NCBI GenBank assembly: GCA_964020085.1
Contig: OZ026605.1
Coordinates: forward strand, 1,850,301-1,914,300
Source: Micromussa lordhowensis
Taxonomy: Eukaryota > Cnidaria > Anthozoa > Scleractinia > Lobophylliidae
DNA: 64,000 bases
Reading direction: 5' to 3'
The translations under genes and the position numbers were made by a program. This document shows positions 1-13,000 of this stretch, one piece after another. A model generated the notes under the pieces. That model ran no database searches, was not told where the DNA came from, and saw only the letters and a program-made list of their open reading frames with translations. The first letter of the stretch is position 1; each line of letters starts with the position of its first letter.

Positions 1-694
1 AACACACGGAAAACGCCTGCACTGAAGGCTGCACTGAAGGCTAGTCACAACTGTGTTTACATACTCTCATCTAAACACACCTATCGACCAATGAGAGCGC
101 GCGCAGTGGCTTTAGTTATAAAAAAAACGATGTTTATTTACCATTTTGCAAAATGTAATTCTTAACTGTGTCAAGGAACCGTGTTTAAACATCTGCCTAA
201 ATATAAACTTACATAAACCTGATGCAGATGAAAAATAACTGCGGGCTTACATGTCAACAAAACTGTAAATCGTTGTGCATTGCTGTAAATCAAATGCAAG
301 TCAGCTCAGCTAATCGGCCTTGTGATAGAAATACTTTTAAAATCCAAAATCCCGCACAAAGAAGAAAATAAATTTCCTCCGAACGCAAAGATCCAAGAGA
401 CTGATCCACTGGTTTCACTTCGATTCGGTACGTGACGTTTCATGTGTGCAACCGTCGAAAATTTTGTGCTCCATTCGGATGCTGAATTTCTTTGTGAACG
501 AAAATCTTGTATATTTTGGAGACGGCAGAAATAATGTAACATTATTCATTGGCAAAATTCGACTTTGAACCCCGATAGAGCGGGCAGTTTTTAGCGACTG
601 CTCGAGGTTTTGAAACCTACAAAGTTCGCCACAGCAGCAATCAAAATACTCTGCCACCCCTCCCACCGAACAGATTATATTACCCCCAGAATCT

Positions 695-714
695 GGGTGG
701 TCACGTGACCACCC
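695..714. other. 20-bp perfect palindrome centred on CACGTG
   Basis: GGGTGGTCACGTGACCACCC reads the same on both strands and has an E-box (CACGTG) at its centre. It could be a bHLH-type binding site or a chance or transposon-end palindrome. No start site is visible next to it. The first 820 bases of the window otherwise show nothing I can name. Confidence 0.3.
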
Positions 715-823
715 GCAACATATTCGTTTGAGGGACGATTATTCTGACGGACTCGCGGTGCATCTCGGGTCGCTTAAGGACTATTTAAGGTTTTGACGTG
801 CGATTCAAGTCACTCTAGGTCGG

Positions 824-1535
824 TCAGTCGCAATGTCCGCCCACTTTATCTTTTTTATTAGGATTATGTTTCGATTTAATCAACTTGTGTAAATTAATTG
901 TAGAATGCCCTTTCCTCGGGGTTTCGTAATACTGCATTAGATGAGGAATATCTCCACATAAATTCTGCCAAATATGTAGAAAAAATATGTTTTCTAACTC
1001 CAAATTTAGGTAGATTGCATTTCGCTTGTGTTGGTGTTGCAACCATTTTTCTTTTGAGTGGTTAACTGTTCCGGTGTGGACATAACCATGTTTCTCTAGA
1101 TTACAATACGCTTTCCAGTAGTCTGATACAATAATTGTTCCTGGCTCAATCCACTTCTGAATAATAGGCAACAGTGATGTGATGTATATACGAAATAATT
1201 CATACTGATGCAACAGTGTTGCTTCATCTCTTGTCCCAACTGCCACTAGGAAGCAGTTCCTGCTGTTTTCTTGCTCTATACCGCCGAAAGCCCACTGTCC
1301 TCCGTTCCACATGATGTCCTAGATGATACTTCCTCTTCCCAAACTTACTTTCATCAATCTGCACAATCTTTCCCTCTCCCTCGAGTCTCTCACTGCTTTC
1401 AAGCAGAGTGATTTCGCACACTTCACGACAAAAGCTATCCCAGTCGACACCAGTACTCTAGATCAGCCAGTCCTAGCTCGTGTTTTATCTGCGCCTGATC
1501 AAGGTCTTCCAGTGACACAACCAGTACGTCAGTTT
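824..1535 (-). pseudogene. Decayed Merlin / IS1016-type DDE transposase
   Basis: The minus strand carries fragments of a Merlin (ISXO2-like, IS1016-related) cut-and-paste transposase in several frames. The order is a DWDSFCREVC segment, then KIVQIDESKFGKRKYH with the first catalytic Asp near 1360-1300. The frame then shifts to QWAFGGIE and IIVSDYWKAY with the second Asp near 1115. After another shift comes a YLAEFMWR-like tail near 970-940. At least two frameshifts separate these blocks, so the gene is dead. The block order and spacing match the Merlin family (family knowledge). Terminal repeats and target duplications were not located. Confidence 0.75.
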
Positions 1536-1571
1536 TAGAATCTCCGAGATTCTAAAACTGACGTACTGGTT
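1519..1571. repeat. Perfect 26-bp inverted repeat (hairpin)
   Basis: The arms at 1519-1544 and 1546-1571 are exact reverse complements around a single central C. A second small palindrome (TTGGAAGGCTTCCAA) follows directly at 1570-1584. It lies upstream, in minus-strand terms, of the Merlin remnant and may be a tiny foldback element or a terminal structure of that transposon. Confidence 0.6.
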
Positions 1572-1851
1572 GGAAGGCTTCCAATCTCATCTTGCTTTTC
1601 TCAAACCAGTCTCCTTTTGTGATCGAAATCCGTCTGCCTTGTGTCTTTTGCCCTTTTCTTAGCTTCTACATTCCCACTACAGAACTGTATATAATTACTT
1701 TAAAAGTTTCTTCTTGTTATGTAATAAAAACCTTACTTTGAACACGGAAGACCTTTTTTCGTTTGCGGGACTGCGGGACTGCGGGAGCCCTAGTTGAATT
1801 CTATTTCGACTGCAGGAGTATGGGACTGCGGGAGCACTAGTTGTATACCCA

Positions 1852-2150
1852 TTACTGCGCCTTTCAATAACATGCGGACTCTAAAATTCAAAGCTCACCC
1901 GACAAATGCGTTTTTCGCTACCGTCAATCAAATGTTCGGCGGCTCCTCCCAGCTTCCGACTGCTGCCGAGCTAGTCTCCTCCGCAGCCGTTTTTTGGGAT
2001 GTCACGCAACGCTCCCCTCAAAAAACGCTGCCGAGGAGACTACTGCCGAGCGCGTGGTGATCAAATCAAATCGTTGAGCACAGTTCAGACAACATACTCG
2101 GAAGCTGGGAGGAGCCACCGAACATTTGATTGACGGTAGCGAAAAACGCA
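1852..2150. mobile_element. Non-autonomous inverted-repeat element, family X copy 1
   Basis: The left arm runs from TTACTGCGC through GCGTTTTTCGCTACCGTCAA to the AGCTTCCGAC segment. The right arm returns as the reverse complement up to GTAGCGAAAAACGCA. A second copy at 48661-49005 shares about 120 bp of outer arm with this one. Copy 1 appears to lack its outer right end. It contains a nested element at 1972-2042. Confidence 0.7.
1972..2042. mobile_element. Nested 71-bp MITE with 9-bp target duplication
   Basis: The termini TAGTCTCCTC and GAGGAGACTA are inverted repeats. The 9 bases CTGCCGAGC are duplicated at 1963-1971 and 2043-2051. The paralogous host copy at 48661-49005 has a single CTGCCGAGG at the matching place, an empty site. 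A 9-bp duplication is typical of Mutator-like (MULE) elements, so that class is the likely helper. This is inference. Confidence 0.75.
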
Positions 2151-2539
2151 TAATTTACATCTTGCTTTCACCACAAAACAAAGATATGTACGAGATAGTT
2201 CGTAAATGCTCTTTTTCTTTGCCCATTGTAGCTATTCAAATTGTTCTCAGTTTCTGTCATTGTTATTTTTAATTAGTTACTTATCTTTAATTTAAATTTA
2301 GGTGTTACTTCTATTCCAAACGGTCACTTCTGAAGATGTATGTTAAAACATACGAAACATCAAGTTAAATTAATTTTGTTTTCCAAAATGCGTTTTATTC
2401 ATGTTTGTCTGTGTGCTATTCTTTATTGAAATATAGTTTTTAAGGCAATCCAGTTTGATACTATGCCGCAGTACATAAGTGGTCACTGAATGCAACCTAC
2501 GAGGTTCAAGGAAACTTGTTATCTCATACGTTAATACCC

Positions 2540-2692
2540 GTGGTGGATCTAGGAGAGGGGCCCGGGGGTGCCGGGCTCCCCCTTATTTTGGGTAAAAAAA
2601 GAAGAAATGACTGAAGGGAAAATGGCCGCCATGGCAAGTAAATCAAGACACCCCCCCCCCCCCCCCCTTAGCTCAAGGTCTGGATCCGCCAC
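2540..2692. mobile_element. Short MITE-like element with poly-C core
   Basis: GTGGTGGATC at the left and GGATCCGCCAC at the right form a short imperfect inverted repeat around a C17-type homopolymer near 2650-2667. A similar arrangement (GTGACGGATC / GATCCGTTAC) is at 21991-22104. Both look like members of one small non-autonomous group. No target duplication is clear. Confidence 0.4.
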
Positions 2693-4066
2693 TGAATACA
2701 ACCACTTATGGTCTTCATTCCTTCAGATACACTTCTGCAAACATGTGGAACAAACTAACAGAATGCTATTTTATTTATTCATTTATTTACTTATTTTATC
2801 TTTTCTTTCTCGGAGAAATAAGCTATACAACTACTCTTGAAAATCCGAGGTGAAATAAACGTATGTTGAGATACTTCGTTTACCCGTTTCCACCCGCGGG
2901 AAGTTTCCCGTTGAACATCCCAAAGTCGGCCCAGTCGGCCCAGTCTTTTTTGTGCCACTTTTAGCGCTGGCCGAGTATTTCATCGCTGGCGCGAGGGATT
3001 TCTTCACCTCGTGGTTTTGCAAGGAGTATTCTGCAAGAACCGGAGGAAATTGTGACCTAGATACATCATACCCCAAGAGGGTAAGCCATGATGATAAGTT
3101 GACTTCTTACTTTAACTACTTGTCGGTGTAGAAAACGAAATATTTAACCCCCGAAGCCCATATCTGTTATAGTTAAGGCCGTCGTAAAAGTGTACCAAAA
3201 TCATGTTCATGACCTTCTTGTAACTTCACTTCTTGCGTTAGATATTTTTCAACATCGTGATGTGCTAATATATTTTCATGTTACGCAGTTTGATTTTTAA
3301 AAAAGTCAAGCATTGCCTCTATGGGTTAAATTCGTTTGAAATGCCCTCTCTAGATCTGCAGTTACATATTTTACCATCCTCTTTCAAAATGTCCAACATT
3401 TGTACATGTAAGCTTATGTACATATGAGTTTATGTAATCGAGGTGGAAAAAAGTTCAGCCAATTTCCTGAAGTAGTCTGTTTGTGTTTTAAGTCTCTTGC
3501 AAAAGGAGACTCGTATATTTGTTGGGGAAAAGAAGTCAATCTTTTCAAGTCTCTGTGTAAAATATTTTGTTGTTGTTGTGTTGATTAAAATTTACAGCTC
3601 CCGCCTCTGAAATAAGGGATAAGCTTAATTTACTAAGCAAATAGCGGATAATTTGAGTATTTTTATTTATTTTACACACAAAGCCTAGAATTTGTCATAT
3701 CACTTCCAGCTGACACTAATTATTTATTACCGTGACCTGAAAAGATTGACTCCTTTTCCCCAACAAATATGTAAGTGACAAATTAATTGCTGTTTCTTGT
3801 ACTTGCGGTTTAAAATATTGAAAAATAGCAGAGAGATTTGTTTATGGATCAAGTTTGAAGTGGGTTTCCTTCGTTGTTCAAGGACTGTCATTTGTTATCT
3901 TTAGCTTTGTTATTTGCCTCCTATTGCATCTGATTAAATATGATGAGCTAGCTATTTATTGAACAGTAAAGAAAATGTTTCAGTTGAAGTTGGCTGAATT
4001 TTGTGGGACATCTGCCCATGTCATAATTTTTAACATCCTGATGGCCTTTCTGTCAATAGCACCATC

Positions 4067-7000
4067 ATGTCTGACCCCGCACAGGAAGATCTGTCTGGCA
4101 GTGAAGGAGATCAAACGGGTAGCTCACCCCCAAGTAAGTGTGGAATATTGAGAGCCCAGTACCTGGTTTAAGCAAGTAGGAAGTGAAGTTGTCAGGTAGT
4201 CAATGTGACTCTGAATTGAGCAGTTTGAGATCAAACCCTAACCAGGGTCCATGTAGATAATTTGGTTTTATCAACTGCGTTGATAATGTGAACTGGCCAC
4301 AGTAAAGAGATTCGGAAGCTGATGTTTCGAGCGTTAGCCCTTTGTCAGAGCGATTCACTCCGACAAAGGGCTAACGCTCAAAATGTCAGCTTCCGAATCT
4401 CTTTACAATGGCCAATTCACATTATCAGCCCATTTGATAAAACCAAATTATCTTGTAATACTCCCACGGACGCAGCACCACAGTTGCTTTAGAAACTTGC
4501 CCCCTTTATTAGGGTCTATATAGTTTGTTTTCCCATGTTGCCTCTCTTCGCCCAAAGTGTATAAATTGCTACTAGCAAACTATAAGGGAACTTATCTTTA
4601 ACCTTTCTCTGCTGTTTGAATTATTGTTCATTCCAGTAAACCATACACTCTTATCATGTTGTTGCTATGATGCCCTCTTAAACCATACTCTCTTGTTTTA
4701 GATGACACTGTGCAAGCGCAGATTATGCAAAATCCTCAACTCTTAGCAGCATTGCAGGTTTGTCAGTCCAGATGATGTCTATAATATCCGAACTAAAACA
4801 TGATTTTTTAATCTAATGTTTTTTCAACAGATTGTAATAAACATCACAGTCATCTTGGGTAATAATCATACATACCTATTTTATATATATATTTTAATAT
4901 TGCTAACAGAACTTTTTTCCTCCAAAATTGTGTAATTAGTAACGCTAATCAGTCACTGCAACAGGCTTCCTGATATATAAAAAGGTTAATTCTGAACAAA
5001 AACTTCTGCAGGATTACAAACTGTGATGATATAACAGTTGTTATAAATGTGTGTCTGTCTGTAATTCCCCATTGTGAAGCATCGAACATATTCCCCAAGT
5101 GAATTAAGGCACACAAGTCATAATTATTTTTTGCATGGGCCCTGTCACTAGCTTTTATATTAACAACTATACTGAATGACTGTTTTCATTTTGTCAACAT
5201 CTGTTCATCTATAAAAATAAATTATGGTAATTTTATTAACTTGAAATCCACCCTTTGAACTGTTATTGAATGGTTGTATTCTGGGAGATAACCTATATTC
5301 TCATATAGTTTGAATGTGCTTTTCATGGCATGTCTTCACACCCCAATTTGCAATGTTGTGTTTGGTAATAATGTCTTCAATGTTGTTTTGAGCGAAAGGT
5401 CAATTAATGCTCATGTTCGTATATTTAATATGGACTTCTCTTTCTCTCAAAAATTCTCATATGTCAACAGTTTTAATTTCACCATGGACAGTCTCTTACT
5501 CTCTAACTCAGTTAGCAGTTACCACCCAAGTATTTTTTAAAAAGGATGTTTAACCCAGTGAATGACAGTTGAGGAAAAACTCTGCACTTCAAGAAACAAG
5601 TACACATTTTGAATAATCTGATAACCACATTAATTGTGTGGTTTTTGCTTATAGGGGGGCCTTAACAGGCTGGTTGGACAGCAGTCTGGTTACATACAGA
5701 AGTAAGGCAACAGTCTAGTATTACAGGCTTGACTTTCGTTATTCTCTTATGTCCAGTCCTGAACAGCGGCTGGTAATCATGCTACATAATAAGTTTTTTC
5801 CCACCTGCGAAAACTAGTTGTCCTTCTGCTAAAAACATATATGATACCCCTGATTATTATGGCTGGAAGCATAACCAAAGTCTGTTTACAGGGCCATTGT
5901 CTGCCGGTAGGTGTGTCCATTATCTGAGGTTCAACTGTTCAAATGTTTATATTTTCATGCGATTTGAAGGTGGAAATAAGAATTGGTTCAGTGTATAATG
6001 GGTGTCTATCTAGTTTTGGATGCATGCAAGAGTTTGGAGAAAATGAGAGAAGAGTAAGAGTTACTCAAGGCATAGCTGAGAACACCTTTAGCTTTTTGAG
6101 GCCTCCTTTGTATATGTAGAGTATTTTCAGGCCAATATTTGTTATTAATTTTCCTGTGTGGTCAGTTCAATTATTACATCTTCCTTTGTGATTGATTGCT
6201 CAACATTCAAAATTATATTCTCATTTTTAGTGAAAAATCATGGTAAATTGTTTCTGTGCCAAAACTGTTATTTTTCTGAGTATTAAAAATCCAGACCTCT
6301 TGTTTGACAGTCTTGAGACTTATGAAAACAGATAATTACTGTCATGTTTATTTATGTAATTTTTGTAAAAAGGTAACATGTACCTTATCCTTATTTATTG
6401 ATCTTAAGCTTACCAAAGCCAGTGAAAAGAAGGATAAAGGCATTAAAAAATATACAGGTTAGTTTTTTGATATACAGGTATCTGAAGTTTTCCTGAATAA
6501 TGTTATTATTTATTCATTTATTTGGTCATCTATTAGTTTGCTGCATAATACCAGGTTAAAAATGCATGAGAAGTCAATATGGTAGCCCAGCATCTGTTCA
6601 CTGAGCTGCAGAGATGTAACATGTATATGTTTTATTTTGCTTTTAAATTAAAATTACAATTACTATGCCTGCAGGTAGCAACGCTACAAAATTATTAATA
6701 TACTTGTACAACTAGGCACAAACTTAAAACAACTGAAAACAACAAGAGACCTAAAGAGACTAAAATTAACAGCATTGACTAGAAACCACTAATAAAGTAA
6801 CGGTATTACAAATAGTAATTAAAATAAATTATAAAGAGAGACTACAGAGACCACTAATAAACTAACGGTATTACAAATAGTAATTGACAACGGTTACCAT
6901 TTCTGGTGCACGACCATGGTGTATGTGTTTTTGACCAAGAGTTTTTTTACAGTCTTTCTCATCACCTAGGAGTCTATGAAATAAGTGACACAGTGAATTG

Positions 7001-10000
7001 CTGGGAAATGCTATAGGACCTAATTTAGGTGGACTACATGAAGTTCATCCTTTCAGTATTTTGCTTTATTTATTTACATACTTCATACTTGTTGTATATC
7101 CCTACATCCTATCTGCAGACTTACATCTCTTTTGGCAATTTTACAGTAAGGTTAATTTCCCATTATTTGATACATGTAGGTTGAATGTTGTAAAGTGGAG
7201 GGTTTGTTTTATGAGCGAGTACATGCTCTTGAGTGTGAATTTGCTGAAAGGTTCAAGCCATTATTTGAAAAGGTAAGTTATAAACAATCCTAGTCTTGGT
7301 GTAATGGTTTGATGTGATAGGGTAGCTTAATCAACATTTGAATTGCCATTAATTAAAAGGGTTAGAGAAGTGGAGTATCGTGAAATAAAAGAAAACGTTT
7401 GAATTGATTTCTCGATTTCTTAACTGGTTTATTTGTAGCGACGAAACATTGTAAATGGACAAGTTGAACCTACTGACGAGGAATGTCAGTGGCAAAGTGA
7501 TGAGGAAGAAGATGATAATGAAGACAAAGAGGAAAAAGGAGAGGAGGATGTGACACAACTGTCTGTAAGTTTAATGATTTGCTGGTAATGAAATAATTTA
7601 GGACTTTCTTATTTTGACTGACGTTTGCTCCTACTAGTTTGATGAAATATGGAATAATTATATTACTGTCCATTATATGGAGAGCGGCTCAAAAAGAATC
7701 CTCTGTGTTTTTCTCTGTCAGTCTATCTGTCTGTCTGGATTGATTTCTGGATTGCTGTCTGGCTTGTGGGCGGGATTGCTGTCTGGCTGTCTATTGATCT
7801 GTCTACCTGATTGCCTGTCTGTTTCTCTGTCAGACTGCCTGTCCATCTGGCTGCCTGTTTGTCCGTCTGATTGGCTCTCTTTTTATTCTTTTTTGTTACC
7901 CTGGTTCACTTATTGATTGATACATAACAAGATTATCAAAGTGTTGTCAGCATTTACTGGAGACCTGTAGACATGACTCCTCTAAAAAATGTCGTCCAGT
8001 GTCATGCACATTCCCTCAAGATGAATACACTCTAGAACTTTACATCAAGGTTTGTAAATATTTCAGCTGGACAAAAATCTCTCTCCCCGGCAGGATGAAG
8101 TGAAAGAAAAAGCTACAATAAATGACGAAGAGAAGCTTGAAACATCAGAACTCACAGGTGCAGAATTAGTTTAAAAAAATCAACATCCCCAACCTAAAGG
8201 AGTTTACAGTAATTTGTGTAGCGTTCTGATCAATGTAGATTTTGCTAGACTTGCAGTTTTAACTTTTGTTTTCCAACCCTTGTCTGGGTTCAAGCTATTT
8301 GGATATCATAAATTCAGTTAAATTCAGTTGATTGCGGAGGTTTAGGAACTAAACTCCGAGTTTAGGCCAGGTAGTTGCTTACTTGTAATGATATTTGAGC
8401 AAATGCTCAAGAATCAAACACCCAGCTACTAAAACCTAAACATGCTTTGAAAGTTCAGTAGTTAGAATCTGTAAGGAACACAGAGAAATGTGATCTGTAA
8501 AGCAGACCTATTTTAAAAGAGGTTTAATTTATCATTAGTGAAAATGCACCATTTATATTTTGCTCTTTTGTCTTGTTGTCTCTTAAAAATCAGATGATGC
8601 TAAGGGCATTCCGGAGTTTTGGTTGACAGCTATGAAGAATGTTGACATGTTGGCAGACATGATCCAGGTCTGTGTTTAGCATTTATTTTTCAATTGTTAT
8701 TTCTTCATTTCGGAATCATTGCATTGTCAAGCAGATGGTTGATGAGAAAATCAAAACTGGTCAACTGGGGAATATTGTCTTCCATAGAATTCTCAGGCTC
8801 AGACGAGTACTATGGTATTCATACAGTAGCTCAGTTAATTCCACCTTTATGTAGAGCTCTGGGCTACCAAGTGAAACACCACAGCTAATAGGAACAGAAC
8901 CACGCGCATACATAAAACCATGCAACTCTTTTTCATGGTCAACATGGCTAGCGATGTGGAGCGCGAGATTGTGCGACCTGCAACAACGGAAAAAAATGAT
9001 GACATTGCACAACATGGCGGTGATACTCCAGCTAATAGGTCAAGCTAGGCATGCAGTTTACATATTTGATATTGGACATTCATGTTATGGTCAATTGACG
9101 CCTGTCAAATCAAGGTATCTGCTGACCAGTATCACGTAACCATATCACAGGCTCAGGTTTAGAACTCATCGAGGTCACATTTGTTTTAAGTTGACCTCTG
9201 ATTCGGAACTGGTTATTGATTAAATTGCAGGCTCATGCCAGGTTAATTTATTTTATAGGAGCTCCACTTTTAGGCTTGGCTAAATCCATACATTTAAAGG
9301 TGATCCTTATTTCATAATATGTAACTTAATCATGTTAATAATCTGTCCTTGTCCAGGAACATGATGAACCAATTTTAAAGCATCTTCTTGACATCAGAGT
9401 TATCTTCACTGGGCCTGACAGTAATGTTGACACCACACAGTACCCTCAACCTACCCCAATGGTTTGTACTTAGTGTTACAAATTTTAAATTCAGTTAATG
9501 TACAGTCGAATCCTGCTTTACAGACACCCCATTATTATGGACATTTCTCATATCCGTCTCATGGTAGAAAAGTTGAATAAGCGGTAAAAAATATGTGAAT
9601 GATCTGTTTCTGTTTTTCAGGGTTTTGTGCTGGAATTCCATTTTTCACCAAATCCCTACTTTACAAACAGTGTAAGTATGATTTCCATTATTTGGAGGAA
9701 TTTCTTATTTCTAGATTTCTTTGAAAAACACTGAGTATTACATTAGGTCTGAAGATTAATGTCTCATCTTTAGGAAAACCATTGCGTTTTGTGGTGAAAT
9801 TATTTCACACCTGGTGCTGACGTTTCTTTGTTTTTAGGTTTTGACCAAGAGTTATAAAATGAAATGTGAACCAGATGAAGATGATCCATTCTCATTTGAA
9901 GGGCCAGAAATAATAAGCACTTCAGGGTATTAATTTATTTATTGTAGTATCATGTTTCTTGAGGTTCATTGTATTGTTGCTACATTTGAAAGACGAAACC

Positions 10001-13000
10001 TACTCGGCAGAACTGGCTTTAGGATGACCTTATCAATATAATTTCTGAATCAAGAGTTCCCAGTTCAAACCCTGCCTTGGTTTGTGTTGTTGTTGTGGCC
10101 AAGACAATAGGCCATTTCTGATTTACCTTTGTGCTGCTGTTTATAACAAGTCCTCATGCAAACCTTTTGTATGAAAATGACTTTGATTTGACATGAAAAA
10201 GGAACTGGTAGGCAAAACACATGTTCATACGAATGGCTTTGGACAAATACTCATTGTGACATAGAGGCAACTGTGAAATGGCCCGTTAACTCTCGCAGAA
10301 TCTTTATCCTGCACCAGTGCAAATGGAAACTCAAATTGGCAGGTTAACCTATCGGCATATTGACACGCAACTTGTGATAAACTAGTTTCCTATCCAGGGC
10401 GAATAAGCACTTGTACATAGTCTCCTCGTGTTACAGATACCTTGTTAAGTCCGGCCACTCGTGAGCCAGGGTCTCTCTACTGTATGTATTTGTATTGTTG
10501 TAATATGATTTTGATAAAGAGTGATATTTAGTGCTTTATTTTTGTAGTTGTCATATTGAATGGAAGAAAGGGAAAAATGTTACACAGAAAGTTGTTAAGA
10601 AAAAACAGAAGAAAAAGGGTAAGAATCTACACCAAACTTTCAAAGAAAATTTAAGTTTGAATTTTATAGAGAGTAAATCAGTTTCGTTGTTATATTTTGG
10701 TAGAACCCTAAAAATATGAAAATCAGCTGTGTAGCTTTATTTTCATTTAGTCAGTATTACTATTAATTTAGTGGATGGTATTTTTTTCTGCACAGGTTCT
10801 GGAGGAAGAGGGCAGACAAGATTTGTCAGCAAGACAATAAAAAATGATTCCTTCTTTAACTTCTTTGCTCCTCCGGAAGGTCAGTTATAATTAATATTGA
10901 TATCATAAATTAACTCCTCTTGTACTTCAAGATGTACTTCGTCAATGCTGGCCAGGACATTTAAGACACTTTACACTTTTCATAGTGTTCTTCTCCACTT
11001 AGGAGTTACAGTATTATTTTATTAAATTAAGTGCCCTGGGCACTAATTAAATTTTTGGACTTTGAGAGCTGGGTGCTTTTTCAAGGTTGGGTGCTTATTG
11101 AATTTTTGCCATTTTGAGCAAGTATTATGTTTACTTTGCAACAAAACAAATTGACAATATATTAATTTATTTTTGGCAGTTCCTGAGGATGAAGCTGATA
11201 TGGTGAGTGAAGGAAGAGAATGTTAACTATCATTTTGGATAGTGTTGTATTTTTGGATATAATTTTTAGAATTAAGGCAAATAAAACTGCTTGAGTCATT
11301 TATTTGAATATTGTAGTTATGATGTGTCACACATACATGTACGAATCGAGCTAGCTTAGAGTTTTAGAACAACCGATCAGTACCTCCAAAAGATTAAATT
11401 TTGTCATTGCAAGTGTGGGACCTAGCAAAACGAAGTGAGTTCCCAATGGCACTCACCATCAGATGCACCACCCTCTGAGCTACATAACTTATGTTGAGCT
11501 AAGCCATTACATTCTGCATACCACTAGCTATGTTCAAAGGATCCTGTGCTGAGATAGAGTAAAAACAAAGATGTCAATTTTAAGCTTATTTCTGTTTTCC
11601 TATCTGTAGAGTTGATTTGTGGTTAGAGCATTCAACAGATGTAGGGAAAGTCATGGGTTTCTATTTATCACAATATTACTAAAATCAGTTCTATATTCTT
11701 GATACAGTTGCTAACATCCTTGTGTTTTTTTTAGGATGAAGAAACAGAAGCACTGTTATCCGCTGACTTTGAAATTGGTCATTTCTTTAGAGAAAGAGTT
11801 ATTCCCAAGGTAATAAAATAGCATTATTTGGCTTTACTCAGTGTGACATTAAATCTTCTTTTCAGTTTGGGTTCAATTAGGCTTTTACCATACTGGAATT
11901 TTGCTGTGAATCAGGTGAACAGATCTAGTGTGGCAAAGATGTAAAAGCTAAAATTAATCCAAATGATCAGTTAAAAAGTGGCTAATGATTGAAAATTGGT
12001 TTTTAAAATCAAGATATGAAGAACATTGTCACACCAGTTCCAACAACCACCCTGGTTTGATATTGGTTCATAAATTCAATAGTTAAAAGATATTTCAATG
12101 TTTGTCAGACACAAACCACATGAAGCTCTTGGCATTGTATCTGCATCGTTTTCTAGTTAGCAAGCAATTTCCACAATGTTTATGCAGAAACTGGGCTCAT
12201 CTTTCTGTAAACCAATCTGGTTATAAGCCCTACTGGATATGAGCTCCTCCCTAGCTTCCTTTGTTTTTAATTCGTTTTACACTTATTACAATTTAAAGCT
12301 TAATTAAAAACCAGTAAATGAAAAACCTATTTCAATCAACACGGCCAGGGTTGCCACGGTCAGGGAAACATCAGGGAAAATTAGATTTTATTCAAGGTCA
12401 GGGAAAAGTCAGGGAGTTTTCTATCAGGTCTGGGAATATCTAAATCCCTGTTGAATGTCAGTGAAAAGTCAGCAAATTATTTTATTAGATGTTTTCGTAA
12501 AGACAAGGTAATTTTGCTATCCTTATATTTGATGAATAATGGCCAGAATAATCATCCTGTACAGTCAGTGAAAAGTCGAGGATTTTTTTGCTCTGGTTGG
12601 TGGCAACCCTGACAGTTATAAGCTTGTTTTAAGATACCTCGGATATAAGCCCTTCCATTTGTAAGCCATCTGAAAGCCTTACAAAGTTGTATAAGCCCAG
12701 GGCTTATAAGTGGCAGTTTGTGGCATTAGTAGATTATTAATGAAGTTGTCAATGTACTCCTGCAGGCTGTTCTGTATTTTACTGGGGAAGCTCTTGAAGA
12801 TGAGGTTAGAAACTTTGTTGAAGTTCTTTTGTCCAGTTTCAATCCTGTATAAACGTAGGGTTAACCACCTTATTTTCCATGTTTGTTAGTTACATCCAGA
12901 AGGATTACACATACATCTTCCCGTTCTGGACATTATTGTTGCTTTTGTTGTTTTTCAGTTTTTGCTTTTGCGTGTTACAAAGAGTTCTTTTTTTCTTTTA

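Noticed and set aside
2831..3076. 81-codon minus-strand frame upstream of NAP1L
   Set aside because: It lies where a noncoding first exon or promoter of NAP1L is expected, with no motif and no splice partner.
4300..4405. CTGACAA...GCTCGAAAC in the NAP1L intron foldback resembles a hammerhead ribozyme core (CUGANGA...GAAA)
   Set aside because: The essential G of CUGANGA is replaced by A in this copy, the other arm is further mutated, and no stem III plus cleavage site can be drawn.
6900..7276. Short gene from the 92-codon frame at 6998-7276
   Set aside because: It overlaps the true NAP1L exon 5 (7180-7272) in another frame.
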